The notes: generated by a model not told the origin, from the sequence alone. 64,000 nt of DNA from Heloderma charlesbogerti (GCA_026122225.1 JANEZZ010001624.1:62001-126000), one strand, 5' to 3'. Counted from the first letter of the stretch, positions 1-11,134 are shown. Numbers and translations: made by a program.

Positions 1-640
1 TGAGAATTCTGTGTGCTCCTTGCTTGATCTGTGCATGCTTTCTACATCTCAGATTCCTTGCAAGGGTACTGGGGGTGCGGGGGAAAGCAGGGGTCTGAAA
101 GGGGTGCTTGTTGCTTCTCCTCAGAACATTTATGGGCCAGGAGAGTGGGTGCTTCAATCAAATCTCGCTCTGCATCTACTGGTCGACTAGTGGGGAAGGA
201 TGTTTCTAGGGTTAAAATTCTTCCTATTGGTCTGTTGCATGGGGCTGACCGTACAGGGTCCGGAGTCCCTGCTGGGCCAATCTGGGGATGGGTTGTAATT
301 GGCCCCTGTGGGACTATTTCCAGCCCCCACATGTATGTCAGTACTCTAAAACCTCTTCTTCTTGGTCCATGGTGGCATGTCGAGTTTGTAGAGGGGTCAC
401 ATGCCCCCCATCAGTTGATTCCTCCATCCCGGGCAGGGCTTCCAGAGGTGGGACATCCAGGGTGGGGGGGGACTTCCTGTAGGGCAGGGCTGAGCATGTG
501 AAAAGTGGGGCCACTTGTCACGTTTGAAAAAGGGGCAGGGCTTAGCATTTGATATGAGGTAGTCTTTTTCACTACTTGTGCCAGATTGATCCATGCCAAC
601 AGTCTGCAGACTGAGCAACCTCAGGCAAAAAGAACTCATG
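1..640. other. Unassigned sequence, no gene seen
   Basis: No transposon family or coding signature is recognisable. Open frames here are short, overlap on both strands and lack protein-like composition. Confidence 0.4.
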
Positions 641-1785
641 GACAGCTGTGTCTGGGAGTACAGAAAATAGCACACCCCTTCAAAAGCCATCCCACCAAAG
701 CAGCCAGTGGCTCATAGGCCAGCAGCCCTACCAGAACAACGGGCAATCTGTCAGCCTGCAGCCCCAAATGGCTTCCCGAGTGGAACACATGAATGAAGCT
801 GATGCCAAAGAGGATGCAACCTGGATCAACCAAAGAACAGGCAAAGTAATGAAATGCAAAGGTCAGCAGACGAGTGGGATTTGGGAGCTTAAGCTTCTTT
901 CAGCCATTCTGCAGCCTTCAATACAAGAATCCCAGATAAGTCAAGATTCAAAGAAAGGAGAATGGATCAGATCAGAAGACGGGATTCTTTTTTCAGGAGA
1001 GACAGTGCAGCCAGGAGTCTTGCTGCAGCGGGCAGCTACCTGAAGAGCAAGAATTGCAAAGAGACATGCAGCCAGAAGAACGGCCTTTCCAGCTGGAGAG
1101 TCAACACCTACAGGATTCCCAAGAGCAAAGCCAACAGCCAGAGGAATTGCAGCCATGGGACTGCGGTGAACAGTACTGTGGATCCTCTCTAGAGGCTCAG
1201 ACTCTTCCCAAGGGCAGTCCAGAAATGGAGCTGATGTCAAGATCACCCCCACCCCCCAAAAGGCTTGGAAATGAAATGCAAAAGTCAGCAGACAAGCAGG
1301 ACTGGGGAGTGTAAGGCCTTCTCAGCCATTCTTCAGTCTCCATTGCAAGAATCCCAGAAAAGCTAAGGTTCAAAGAGAGGAGAAAGAAGCAGATCATAAG
1401 GGAAGATCCTTTTTTCTGGAGAGACGAAGACAGAACAGCCTGTAGTGCGAGATTCTTTCTGCAGTAACCAGCAACCTGAAGAGCAAGAATGGCAGTAGGA
1501 TGTACTGCAGGAAGAATGGCCATCCCAGCTTGAGAGTCAACACCTGCAAGATCCCCTGTGACTCCACACTTCAAGAAACAGTCACAGGGAACAATACAAT
1601 AGTCAAACGTTTCCACAGAGCCCAAAATAGTCCCATGGAACTGGTGTCAAAAGGGACATAACTTGGATCAGCCAAAAATGCAGTTCAAAAGTCAGAAGAC
1701 AAGTGCCTTACAGGAAGTAAAATGACTTTCAGAAATTCTACACACACTGTTTCTTAAGGATGTCAGAAAAGCAGTAAGCTAAATG
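640..1785 (+). repeat. Three degenerate tandem units of ~410 bp, possibly a decayed Q/E-rich gene
   Basis: The motif AAATGCAAA(A/G)GTCAGCAGAC followed by a CAGCCATTCTGCAG-like stretch starts near 849, recurs near 1271, and returns in eroded form near 1677, giving units of about 405-420 bp. Units share AGAATCCCAGA, a GGAGAGA...CAG block, CCTGAAGAGCAAGAAT and GAGAGTCAACACCT. Fragments translate to Gln/Glu-rich peptides (for example 1054-1314), but frameshifts and stops separate them. A decayed repeat-containing protein gene is possible; a long-unit satellite is equally possible. Confidence 0.5.
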
Positions 1786-1792
1786 AACCAAC

Positions 1793-1853
1793 AGAAGAAG
1801 AAGAAGAAGAAGAAGAAGAAGAAGAAGAAGAAGAAGAAGAAGAAGAAGAAGAC
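1793..1853 (+). repeat. (AAG)n microsatellite, about 20 units
   Basis: Uninterrupted AAG/GAA triplets. The poly-lysine reading across it is a by-product of the repeat. Flanking sequence 1854-2370 shows no recognised element; it continues a weak acidic frame to 2010 and then has nothing clear. Confidence 0.95.
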
Positions 1854-2369
1854 ACCTGACCTTGGAAGTGATATGAGCAAAGAGATAGCAGTGTCATATA
1901 CAGAAGGAGTGGATGAAGTTCAGCAAACATACAGCATCATTTCCCAGGAAGAAGAAGTAATGCTCAACAGGAAAGCCCACAAAATACTCCCCATCATGCA
2001 CTGGTGTTAGCCAGACTTTCCAAGCATCACCATTGTTGTATGAACTGAGAGGGAACCTTCAAAGACAGACACCTCAGTACTTCACTGGAACAGCATACTG
2101 CACAGCAAGATCAGAAGAAGTGGACAAGCTGTCTTTCGGAGAAGTTTATCTGCTATTGCCGATCTATGTCTGATAAGCTTTGTCATATCTCCAGGGCTTC
2201 CTCTTCTGAAAGCCACTGGCATATTGTTTAAAAGTGAATACACCATGCCACCCTGACTCTGGAGACAGTTTCTGTTTTGTCCTTTATTGGCAAGGCAGAC
2301 CGAGACGTGTGCATGGGGTGGGGGGAGGATAGCACTGCTTCTTTTTCTGTGGATGGGATTGGTCATCGG

Positions 2370-2460
2370 TAGTCAGTGGAAGGGGCCTTGGCTCAGTAGC
2401 AGAGTACCTACTTCAGAGGCAAAGGTCCCAGGTCCAGTCCACAGTACTTCCCACTAAAAC
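2370..2460 (+). mobile_element. tRNA-derived SINE, 5' fragment
   Basis: CTTGGCTCAGTAGCAGAGTA matches the box-A head of the SINE seen complete at 29338-29548. It is followed by a degenerate box B in GGTCCCAGGTCCAGTCC. The body and tail are missing. Confidence 0.6.
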
Positions 2461-2464
2461 AGCT

Positions 2465-2552
2465 TTGCCCAACCTGATGCTGTCTGGGAATGATGGGACT
2501 TGCAGTCCAACACACCTGTAGAGCACCAGGTTGGGGAAGGCTGGCATTGAAA
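2465..2552 (+). repeat. Short dispersed repeat (GGGAATGATGGGACTTGCAG type)
   Basis: Contains TGATGGGACTTGCAGTCCAA and ends GTTGGGGAAGGCTGG. Related copies lie at 36165-36325, 36425-36515, 51840-51893 (inverted) and 52845-52920. The family is unclassified here. Confidence 0.6.
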
Positions 2553-2671
2553 GGTGCAATCCTATGCCAGTTTAGACAAGAAAATGTCCCACAACTCCCA
2601 GCATGCCCCAGCCAGAGCATGCTGGGAGCTATAGCACTTTTCTCTGCCTAAACATGCATAGGATTGTGCCC
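2553..2671. mobile_element. Small fold-back MITE with paired CAACTCCCAGCATGC motifs, copy 1
   Basis: Ends are GTGCAATCCTATGC and GCATAGGATTGTGCC in inverted orientation. The core holds CACAACTCCCAGCATGCCCC facing GCATGCTGGGAGCTATAG. Other copies are at 32669-32800 and 36026-36112. The motif resembles the ZNF143/THAP11 SBS site. Confidence 0.65.
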
Positions 2672-3116
2672 TCAAGTAGCAAGGCCAGGAAAGACCTCAC
2701 TGTCTGAGCTGCTGCCTGTCAGAGCTGGCAATACTAGCTTAGCTGGACCTGTGGTTTCACTCAGTACAAGGCTGCCCCCTCTGTGCATAAACTCTGCTCA
2801 AAGATGGATTTGTAGATGAATTGAGGTGTCCCAACAATGGAAAAAACACATTGCTATTCTCTGGTGAGCCAATTCGTTATTATACAGAAACTTTCTTTTT
2901 CTAAAAGCGTAGTTGCCTATGTGTTCATGTGTGCATGGCATAAATGTAATTAGGAATAGTAATATATACTGTAGGCAGTGATTATTTTGTCCTCCCAGTG
3001 AGAAATTGTCAGCTAGAGAAGCATCCCCCATGGTCCCAGCCACTATACAAGGAAAGGTGTGAGACTCATGCTATTTGTAACCATTGTACACGTTCTAACT
3101 GAAATAGCCCAGCAAA
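2672..3116. other. Unassigned sequence
   Basis: No gene, RNA or recognised repeat seen. Composition is AT-leaning and unremarkable. Confidence 0.35.
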
Positions 3117-3312
3117 ATAAGAACATAAGAAGAGCCCACTGGATCTGATCAAGGGTCCCTGTAGTCCATCATTCTGTTCACACAGTGGCCAACCAGCTAT
3201 TGACCAGAAACCCACAAGCCGGACACAAGTGCAACGGCACCCTCCTACCCATGTTCTCCAGCAACTGGTGTACATAGGCTCACTGCCTCTCATACTGGAG
3301 GCACCAGAACTT
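3117..3312 (-). mobile_element. CR1 LINE, 3'-UTR fragment
   Basis: In plus orientation it begins AGAACATAAGAAGAGCCC and contains CATTCTGTTCACACAGTGGC and CAGCAACTGGTGTACATAGG, the reverse complement of the CR1 3' end seen in sense at 38690-38995. The terminal TTCTTATGTTCTTA-type repeat is characteristic of CR1. Confidence 0.7.
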
Positions 3313-3436
3313 CCTTATGAGAGCTACCTATTCAATCTAGGCCAGATTTTAATATCAGAGGGAGAAGCAGTTAGGACCTAGCCTTTTTTTTTTTTTTAAG
3401 AAATCAGCATGCAGTGAGGTAAGTAGAGTAAGTAGA

Positions 3437-4201
3437 CCACCCTAATGGCAGAAAGCGAAGAGGATCTAAAGAGACTTTTGTTGAGGGTGAAAGTGGAGAG
3501 TGCAAAAGCTGGTTTGAAACTCAACACTAAAAAAATGAAGATCATGGCATCTGGCCTCATCACTTCCTGGGACACGGAAGGGGAAGAAATGGCAGCAGTG
3601 ACAGATTTTACTTTCTTGGGCTCCAAGATCACCGCAGACGGTGACTGTAGCCATGAAATTAAAAGACGCTTGCTCCTTGGGAGGAAAGCTATGGCAAACG
3701 TAGACAGCATAGTAAGAAGCAGAGACATCACCTTGCCGACAAAGGTCTGTATAATCAAAGCTATGGTTTTCCCAGTAGTAACGTATGGCTGTGAGAGCTG
3801 GACTATAAGGAAGGCTGAGTGCCGAAGAATCGATGCTTTTGAACTGTGGTGCTGGAGAAGACTCTTACGAGTCCCCTGGACTGCAAGGAGGTCAAATCAG
3901 TCCATCCTAAAGGAAATCAACCCTGACTGCTCATTGGAAGGACAGATACTGAAGCTGAAGCTCAAATATTTTGGCCACCAAATGTGAAGAGAAAACTCAC
4001 TGGAAAAGACCCTGATGCTGGGAAAGACTGAAGGCAAAAGGAGAAGGGGACGGCAGAGGATGAGATGGCTAGATAGCATCACGGATGCAATGAATATGAA
4101 CTTGAGCACGCTCCGGGAGAGAGCGCAGGACAGGAAGGCCTGGCATGCTATGGTCCATGGGGTCACGAAGAGTCGGACACGACGTAACGACTGAACAACA
4201 A
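3437..4201 (+). mobile_element. BovB (RTE) LINE, 5'-truncated, with target duplication
   Basis: Encodes the C-terminal third of BovB ORF2, from just after the YADD motif (start MAESEEDLKR) through CESWTIRKAE and RRLLRVPWTARRSNQS. It ends in the BovB terminus GACTGAACAACAAA. A CGA-to-TGA change makes a stop at 3985-3987 inside the frame. AAGTAGA flanks both sides (3430-3436 and 4202-4208), consistent with a target duplication. BovB is known from squamates and, by transfer, ruminants. Confidence 0.85.
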
Positions 4202-4601
4202 AAGTAGATGCACTTTGAGGGGAATGAAATTTTGAGAAATGTTTTGGGAGGAAGGAGCTTGCCATGTGTGGTGAGAGGCAGTGGCTTCTTTTTTCATTTC
4301 AGATTTTATTTATAAACTTTAAAATGATGTATAAAGTGAAGGGGGAAAAAAGAAGAATTCGCCTCCGCTCATTGACAACTATAAGCACACATCTGAAACG
4401 TTTTTAAAATCCCCCCTGACATTGACAAAATGCTCCCCAATTCACTTCCTGCACATGGGGTGGCAAATTGCAAAGGGGGGGCAGTTTCATATCAGCCCTA
4501 GAAACAGTCGGTCCTGGTTCTTTTGGAATCAGGCATTATTATGAAGTCTATACATGCTTTTCCTTTGCTGGTTCTTCTCAAAGGCTGGCAAGAAGAAGTG
4601 G

Positions 4602-5410
4602 TAGGGATGAATTTTGTTTCCATTTGCAAATTATCAGAACTTGCCTGGTTCACAATTCCAAAAGCACATTAAAAAAAAATACTCGTGCATTCTCAAACTT
4701 TCTACCACTTTCAAAAAATGCATATCTTTTAAATATGTGCACTTTAAAATGTGCATTTTTCAAAAGATTAGCATTTCATGCTTAAGTCAATGTGGGAACT
4801 GTGCACTTTTAAAAACCCACCAAGAAATGCACATTTTTCCTGTCCATGTGCACTTTTCCCATTCAAATTAAAACAGGTTGCAAATGTAAATGGGAGTGAC
4901 ATAACAGAGCTTTGAAGAGGAATTCAGAAAATTTCCATGAGTTCAAGCATTCCCGGTTCTCCCATCCATATGAACTGGATGTTGAGAATGATATTGTGCC
5001 AGGACTGCCCAGGGATGTATGAGAGAAACTCATTTCAGTTCATTCGTTACCAGAATTTACCTAGCTTGCACTTTCCAGAACCAAAGGTGGACCTGAATGC
5101 AATCTGCAGCCAAAGTCCATCTATATCTGAGCTTGTGATGCAATTCATCGGGGGCAGGGGGGAATGCATTCAAAAAATGTGTACATTTGAAAAAATGCAC
5201 ATGAAAATGCATACTTTGGGGGAAAGTGCCATAAACATGCTTCAATCAATGGAACAAAATGTGTTCTTTCAAAAATGCCCACAATTGACGTGTACATTTG
5301 GGAAATGATGAGTGATGTTTTATGCAAAAAGAAAAAGAAAAGCTCACAATCTCATACGGACATGAGTCGGAACAAGTTTCAAGACAAAATTTGGAGAACT
5401 TCAGTGCACT
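4602..5410. mobile_element. AT-rich hAT-like remnants (GTGTACATTTG family)
   Basis: Begins TAGGGATGAATTTTGTTTCC, like 39396. It is filled with AAAATGCACATTTT and GTGTACATTTGAAA motifs and inverted versions of them, also seen at 18755-18960, 39396-39840 and 59345-59515. Boundaries and copy number in this stretch are uncertain; a second copy may start near 4930. 4202-4601 holds nothing else recognised. Confidence 0.4.
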
Positions 5411-5439
5411 CATGTTTTGCTGATTTTCACATCCCTTGT

Positions 5440-5998
5440 TGTTGTTGTTCAGTCGTTCAGTCGTGTCCGACTCTTCGTGGCCCCATGGACCATAGCACGC
5501 CAGGCCTTCCTATCCTGCGCACTCTCCCGGAGTGTGCTCAGGTTCATATTCATTGCATCGGTGATGCTATCTAGCCATCTCATCCTCTGCCGTCCCCTTC
5601 TCCTTTTGCCTTCAGTCTTTCCCAGCATCAGGGTCTTTTCCAGAGAGTTTTCTCTTCGCATTAGGTGGCCAAAATATTGGAGCTTCAGCTTCAGTATCTG
5701 TCCTTCCAATGAGCACTCAGGGTTGATTTCCTTTAGGATTGACTGATTTGACCTCCTTGCAGGCCAGGGGACTCGTAAGAGTCTTCTCCAGCACCACAGT
5801 TCGAAAGCATCAATTCTTCGGCGCTCAGCCTTCCTTATAGTCCAGCTCTCACAGCCATACGTTACTACTGGGAAAACCATAGCTTTGATTAGACGGACCT
5901 TTGTTGGCAAGGTGATGTCTCTGCTTCTTACTATGCTGTCTACGTTTGCCATAGCTTTCCTCCCAAGGAGCAAGCATCTTTTAATTTCATGGCTACAG
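5440..5998 (-). mobile_element. BovB (RTE) LINE, 5'-truncated
   Basis: On the minus strand a 174-codon open frame (5973 to 5449) reads MLLGRKAMANVDSIVRSRD through MVHGATKSRTRLND, the BovB ORF2 C-terminus, without a stop. The 3' end is the (GTT)n/CAACAA tail at about 5440. No clear target duplication was found. Confidence 0.85.
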
Positions 5999-7030
5999 TA
6001 GTTAAGGACAAAGAGGTCATGCTTGTTTGCTACCCAGAGGAGTATCTGGCTTGCTGCTGTGGACCTTTGGTCAGGACTTAGGAGGCAGTTCTTCTCCTTG
6101 TATATTCCTCCTCAGTTCCTGGTCATTCATCTCCATGACATGTTAGTGCATCTATGTACAGTCACCCTCTATCTGTGTTTTGAACTGGTACAGTCCCAGT
6201 GGGGCTGTGACATCTGTTTCTTTCTAAACAGGCAGAAGAGCTCCAATACAGATGGAGAAACAGGGTGGGTTTGATGTTCATTCTGGACTAACAATGATCC
6301 TTCTACTTCTGATGAAGAAAAGAAAACAAGCAACAATTCAGGAGCATACAGTTGAAGCAGGGAGGCTGGGGGGGACCAAAAGTGAAAGATCATACATACA
6401 AACTCAGGAATGACAGTGTGGGAGTGCCCTGACATCTGGAGATGCCTTTCATTACAATGAAGCAATCTGTGCAAGGCCAGTTCCTCCAACTTGCTTCCAA
6501 AGCCCAGCTTAGCTTTTTGTTCTCATAAAACTGGAGATGGACCATTTGGTTTATGGGTAATTCAGCTAGTAGCAGAACACGGCTCTGTTTGCCAGCCCAC
6601 AAATTTCAAACATGTTCAGATTTTTCTGGCCTGCTTTTTTTTTTTGTACTAATAGCTTTTCTTTTTCTTTTTTGTCTTCAATTTAAAAAAAGAGATGTCC
6701 GCCTTTGCTGAATTTAGCAATCACTTTTTCTCATGCCTTCAAAAGCAAAAACGCCAGATTGTTCATTGTTAAATATCTTACACCATCCAAATCTGTGTGT
6801 TTCATAAAGTCTCCTCCATTGTTCAGACAGCCAATGCTTTGCCCACACAAACTGACCCCTGGATGGATGATCAGGCTCAATAATAAAAAACGCACCACCA
6901 AATTGTGAGAGTTTCACACAGATATGGAGCACAGGCTCTCAGGCATAGCCAGGACAATGTATGTCAGAAACCAGAAAGAGAGATGTAGTATTAAAAGATG
7001 GAGAATTTCTGTCTCTTACAACTTGAAAAC
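5999..7030. other. Unassigned sequence
   Basis: No recognised repeat or gene. Contains poly(T) and T/C-rich runs near 6640-6680 only. Confidence 0.35.
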
Positions 7031-7034
7031 TCTT

Positions 7035-7065
<31 letters not shown>

Positions 7066-7080
7066 TTCCTTTCTTTCCTT
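7030..7080. repeat. (CT)n microsatellite with CTTT tract
   Basis: CTCTCTC run of about 35 bp followed by TTTCCTTTCTTTCC. Confidence 0.9.
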
Positions 7081-7137
7081 TTACAGGTGAAACTAAGATC
7101 AATGTTGTTACTATACCTCACATAAAAACTTGTAAGG

Positions 7138-7292
7138 CTCATGAGAAGCTGCCTTATACTGAGTCAGACCACTGATCCATCTATCTCAATATACTCTGCA
7201 CTATGTGGTAGCCACTCTCCAGGGTTGCAGATAGGAGTCTTTCTGAGCCCAGCCTGGCGATTCCAGGGATCAAACCTGTGACCCTTTTGGAG
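7138..7292 (-). mobile_element. tRNA-derived SINE, partial
   Basis: The plus strand begins GAGAAGCTGCCTTATACTGA, the reverse of the SINE tail consensus (TATAAGGCAGCTTC), and continues through GTCAGACCACTGATCCATCT. The head is degraded near 7280. Confidence 0.65.
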
Positions 7293-7395
7293 ATGTGTGC
7301 CCAGGAGGAAAAAAAGCTGGGGAAATGGGGAGTAATTGGGTTTTTTTTTAAAAAAACTCCCAAGGACAAAAAAAAGTCCCCGGGGAAAAAAACTT

Positions 7396-9545
7396 ACTTT
7401 ATATTTATTTATTTATTTATTTATTTATGTATTTATTTATTTATTTATTGCATTTCTATACCTCCCCATAGCTGACGCTCTCTGGGCAGCTTGCAGAAGT
7501 TAAAACATTAAATACAATATAAAAAGTTTAAAAGCCATTTACAAAAAAGCACATAGAAGCACACAGACAATATACACAAACAACATATAACTAAAAACAA
7601 CACTGAACTGTCAGTCATAACTAGACACATCCAGTACCAATTAAAACTCATCATGTGCTGCCAAATGCCTGGGAAAAGAGATATGTCTTAACCTGGCACT
7701 GAAAAGATAATAATGTTGGCACCAGGCGGACCTCATCAGGGAGCTTGTTCCACAGATGGGGTGCCACCACCAAGAAGGCCCTCTCCCTTGTTGCCGCCTT
7801 CTGAGCTTCCCTTGGATGAGGCACTCAGAGGAGGATCTTAGATGCTGAACGTAGTGTATGGGTAGGTTCATTTCAGGAGAGGTGTGCCATCAGGTTTTGT
7901 GGTCCCAAGCTATGTAGAGCTTTATAGGTTAAAACCAGCACCTTGAATTGAGCTCGGAAGCATATAGGCAGCCAGTACAAGTGGGCCAGAGTTGGTCTTA
8001 TATGTTCAGACCTTCTGGTCCCTGTTAGCAATCTGGCCACTGCATTTTGCATGAGCTGCAGCTTCCAAACCATCTTCAAAGGCAGCCCCACGTAGAGTGT
8101 GTTGCAGTAATCTAAATTGGAGGTTACCAGAGCATAGACAACTGAAGCCAGGTTATCCCTGTCCAGATAGGGGCATAGCTGGGACACCAACCAAAGTTGG
8201 TAGAAGGTGCTCTGTGCCACTGAGGCCACCTGAGCCTCAAGTGACAAAGATAGTTCCAGGCGAACCCCCAAGCTACAGACTTACTCCTTCAGGGTGAGTA
8301 GATCCTCATCCAGAACAGGTTGAACACCCTCCATCTGGTCATGAGAACCACCCACGAACAGCATCTCAGTCTTGTCTGGATTGAGTTTCAGTTTATTAGC
8401 CCTCATCCAGTCCATTGCCACAGGCAGGCACCCATTTAGCGCATCCACAGCCCCACCTGAAGAAGATGAAAAGGAGAAATAGAGCTGCGTGTCATCAGCA
8501 AACTGATGACAACGCACTCCAAAACTCCAGATGACCACACTCAGCTGTTTCATGTAGATGTTGAAAAGCATGGGGGATGAAACTGACCCCTGTGGAACCC
8601 CATATTGGAGAATCCATGGGGTCAATTTCTGGAGCTGACCTTCCAAGTAGGAGTGAAACCACTGCAATGCAGTGCCTCCCAGCTCAAAGAGCCATCCCAG
8701 AAGGATACCATGGTCGATGGTATTGAAAGCCACTGAGACATCAAGGAGAATCAATAGGGTCACACTCCTCCTGTCTTTCTCCTGACATAGGGCATCATAC
8801 AGGGCAGCCAAGGCTGTTCAAGCCTGAACCCTGATTGAAATGGATCCAGATAATCGGTCTCATCCAAGAGTGCCTGGAGCTGGTTGGCAACCACTCTCTC
8901 AAGGACCTTGCCAAGGAATGGAACATTTGCAACCAGACTATAATTATTAAGGTTTTCCAGGTCTAGGGAAGAATTTCTTCAGGAGTGGTCTCACCACCAC
9001 CTCTTTCAGGCAGCCTGGGAGCACTCCCTCTCTCAAGGAGGCATTAATCACCTCCCTAGCCCAGCCGGCTGTTCCCTCCCTGCTAGTTTTTATTAGCCAA
9101 GAAGGGCAAGGATCCAATATAGAAGTGGTTGCACGAACCTGTCCAAACACCTTCTCCATGTCCTCAAGCTGTACCAACTGAAACTCATCCAAGAAAACTG
9201 GACAAGACTGTGCTCTGGATACCTCACCAGATTCACCTGTAGTAATACTGGAGTCTAAGTCTTGGAAGATGCAAGAGATTTTATTCTGGAAGTGTCTAGC
9301 CAGTGCATTACAGCGGGCCTCAGATGGTTCCATAGTGTCCTTACAGGGCCAGAATGTAAAAGACCCCGGACAACCTGAAAAAGCTCCACTGGGCAGCATA
9401 TGGACGATTGAATAGAGGCAGTGAAATATTTTTTCCTTGCCGCTCTCACTGCCCCTGAGTATACCTGGCCATAGGCACGCACCAGGGTTCAACTGCATCC
9501 ACTAGTTTTTCTCCACCTGCACTCAAGCCGTCTCCTATTGGGGGG
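7396..9545 (-). mobile_element. L2-type LINE, degraded, with ATTT tail
   Basis: The 3' end is the (TTTA)n tract at 7396-7450 next to CTATACCTCCCCATAGCTG (reverse of the L2-type GGGCGGTATAGAAATG ending). Going leftward in sense are pieces of one ORF: linker near 9498-8947, reverse transcriptase at 8811-8281, and the C-terminal domain at 8271-7873. Frameshifts separate all three. The 5' end is truncated and lacks a full endonuclease. Confidence 0.85.
8281..8811 (-). pseudogene. L2-type LINE reverse transcriptase fragment
   Basis: A 176-codon open frame with the reverse-transcriptase landmarks AFNTIDHGILL, GVPQGSVSSPMLFNIY and QFADDTQLYF (catalytic FADD at 8491-8502 on the complementary strand), followed by NKLKLNPDKTE. 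Upstream (8947-9498) and downstream (7873-8271, with LDYCNTLYVGLPLKMVWKLQ) pieces lie in other frames, so the protein is broken at least twice. The family role is reverse transcription of its own RNA at the target site. Expression is not expected from this copy. Confidence 0.85.
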
Positions 9546-9559
9546 AGGGGTCCAGTTTT

Positions 9560-9625
9560 TTCTCTAGTCCTTCTAATGCAAAGCCTGGGCTCTACCACTG
9601 AGCTACAGCCCTTCCCAACTGAACT
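9560..9625 (-). mobile_element. tRNA-derived SINE head remnant
   Basis: GGCTCTACCACTGAGCTACAG is the reverse complement of a box-A region (TAGCTCAGTGG). Confidence 0.5.
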
Positions 9626-9646
9626 ATCTACCACAGAGGTGCAGAG

Positions 9647-10646
9647 TAGGGATGTCAGAGAATTTCGCCATGAATCTTGGGGAGGCCAAATGCCAGCGCA
9701 TTTGGCCCCCCGAAATCGATGGCGAAATGGTCTGCCACCCCCCCGCCACCCCCGGGATGGGACTTACCTTGGGTGAATCTCCCTGGTGGCGGCGGCGGCG
9801 GCTCAGGCGGCGGTTCGGCAGCAGTGCGGCGGCAGTGTGGCGGCGGCGGCGGCAGCCGGTCTTCCAACCGGCTGCCACCACCGCCATTTCCAAGTTAAAA
9901 AAAAAAAAAAAGTGATAGGCTACGTAAAGATTTACATAGCCTATCACAGCTAGATTTTAAAAAAATACCGTGATAGGCTACGTAAATGTTTACGTAGCCT
10001 ATCACGGCTGAGTTAAAAAAAAAAAATGCGCGTACACAAATGGCGGCGCCCATGGGCGCCGCCATTTGCGTTCCTTATTTTGGCACATCTAGTCTACATA
10101 AACATTTACGTAGACTACGGCGAAAATAAGGGGAACGCAAATGGCGTAGCATCAACGCTATTTGCATTCCCCTTATTTTCGCCGTAGTCTACATAAATGT
10201 TTATGTAGACTAGACGTGCCAAAATAAGGAACGCAAATGGCGGCGCCCATGGGCGCCGCCATTTGCATACGTGCGGTTTTGTTTTTTAACTCAGCCATGA
10301 TAGGCTACGTAAACATTTACGTGATACGTGATTTACGTAACAGCCGTGATACGTGATTTACGTAACAGCCGTGATAGGCTGACCACAGGGACTCAAACGG
10401 CGGCAGCTATGGCCGCCACCATTTGCAGACCCGGCCGGCCAGGATTCGCGGCCGGAGGGACAGGGCGCCTCCCCCCCGGCCAGAATTTGGGGGGGAAGGG
10501 ACGGGGCGCCTCCCCCCCTGCCAGAATTTTGGGGGGGAGGGATGGGACGCCTCCCCCCCACCAGAATTTCAGGGGGAGGGACGGAGCGCCTCCCCCCCAC
10601 CGCGAATCAAATTTCGTAAAAGGTAAGTGACATTCGTACATCCCTA
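9647..10646. mobile_element. FB-A: fold-back hAT-like non-autonomous transposon (1000 bp)
   Basis: Starts TAGGGATGTCAGAG and ends GTACATCCCTA. Flanks read TGCAGAGT and AGCAGAGT, a 7-of-8 match to an 8-bp duplication if the outer T/A is shared. The left arm carries AGGTAAGT facing left (ACTTACCT, 9762-9769); the right arm carries AGGTAAGT facing right (10621-10628). Internal palindromes: GTGATAGGC...GCCTATCAC at 9912-9947 and 9969-10006, CAAATGGCGGC...GCCGCCATTTG at 10037-10069, and a ~250-bp inverted repeat at 10028-10275. The right subterminal part has four C/G-rich blocks spaced about 50 bp. No transposase is encoded. Confidence 0.8.
10028..10275. repeat. Near-perfect ~120-bp-arm inverted repeat built of smaller palindromes
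   Basis: The left arm from 10028 and the reverse complement of the right arm from 10275 agree at all but about five positions over ~118 bp, centred near 10152. Each arm itself contains the palindrome CAAATGGCGGCGCCC/GGGCGCCGCCATTTG and the near-palindrome TAGTCTACATAAA...TTTACGTAGACTA. Confidence 0.85.
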
Positions 10647-10647
10647 G

Positions 10648-10845
10648 CAGAGTCAGCATAGGAAGCTACTAACTTGTACTGAGTCCGACTCTTTGTCCAT
10701 CTAGCTTTGTATTGTCTGTGACACTGACTGAAGCAGCAGCACTAGGGGGTTTCAGGCAGGAGTCTTTTCCAGCCCTACCAAGGGAGAAGACTGAACCTGG
10801 GATGCAATGCATGTGGTCTACCACTAAGCTATCGTTCTTCCCAAG
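10648..10845 (-). mobile_element. tRNA-derived SINE, near full length
   Basis: In plus orientation it runs from AGGAAGCTACTAACTTGTAC (tail) to GGTCTACCACTAAGCTATCG (reversed box A). The body includes GGTTTCAGGCAGGAGTCTTT. Confidence 0.7.
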
Positions 10846-10924
10846 CATCCAAACACCATGGAAAGCTATGGGGATTTTGTCATTACCAGAAATGGCCTAG
10901 TTTTTATTTTAAAAACATTTTTTG

Positions 10925-11036
10925 GAATGGATGGATGGATGGATGGATGATGTCACCATATTTTGGAGGCAGAAAAATTGGATTCACTCCATTGGAAAGA
11001 GGAGACCAAGTTTCTTGGATAGATGGATGGATGGAT
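10925..11036. repeat. (ATGG)n microsatellite, two tracts
   Basis: GGATGGATGGATGGATGGAT at about 10927-10950, and ATGGATGGATGG at about 11018-11034. Confidence 0.9.
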
Positions 11037-11134
11037 TGACTGATTGACTTGTATTTATATACTTCTTACATCTACAGATTTCAAAGCAATGTAGATAAAT
11101 CATAAAAACATAAACATTTAGACACATAAACACA

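Noticed and set aside
1783..2010. Poly-lysine protein
   Set aside because: The lysine run is the (AAG)n microsatellite; the rest is short and has no supporting features.
9655..9915. Gly/Arg/Pro-rich proteins on both strands
   Set aside because: Overlapping frames on both strands come from the (GGC)n hairpin of FB-A; the same applies to 10328-10660, 16544-16774, 17099-17473 and 20124-20489.
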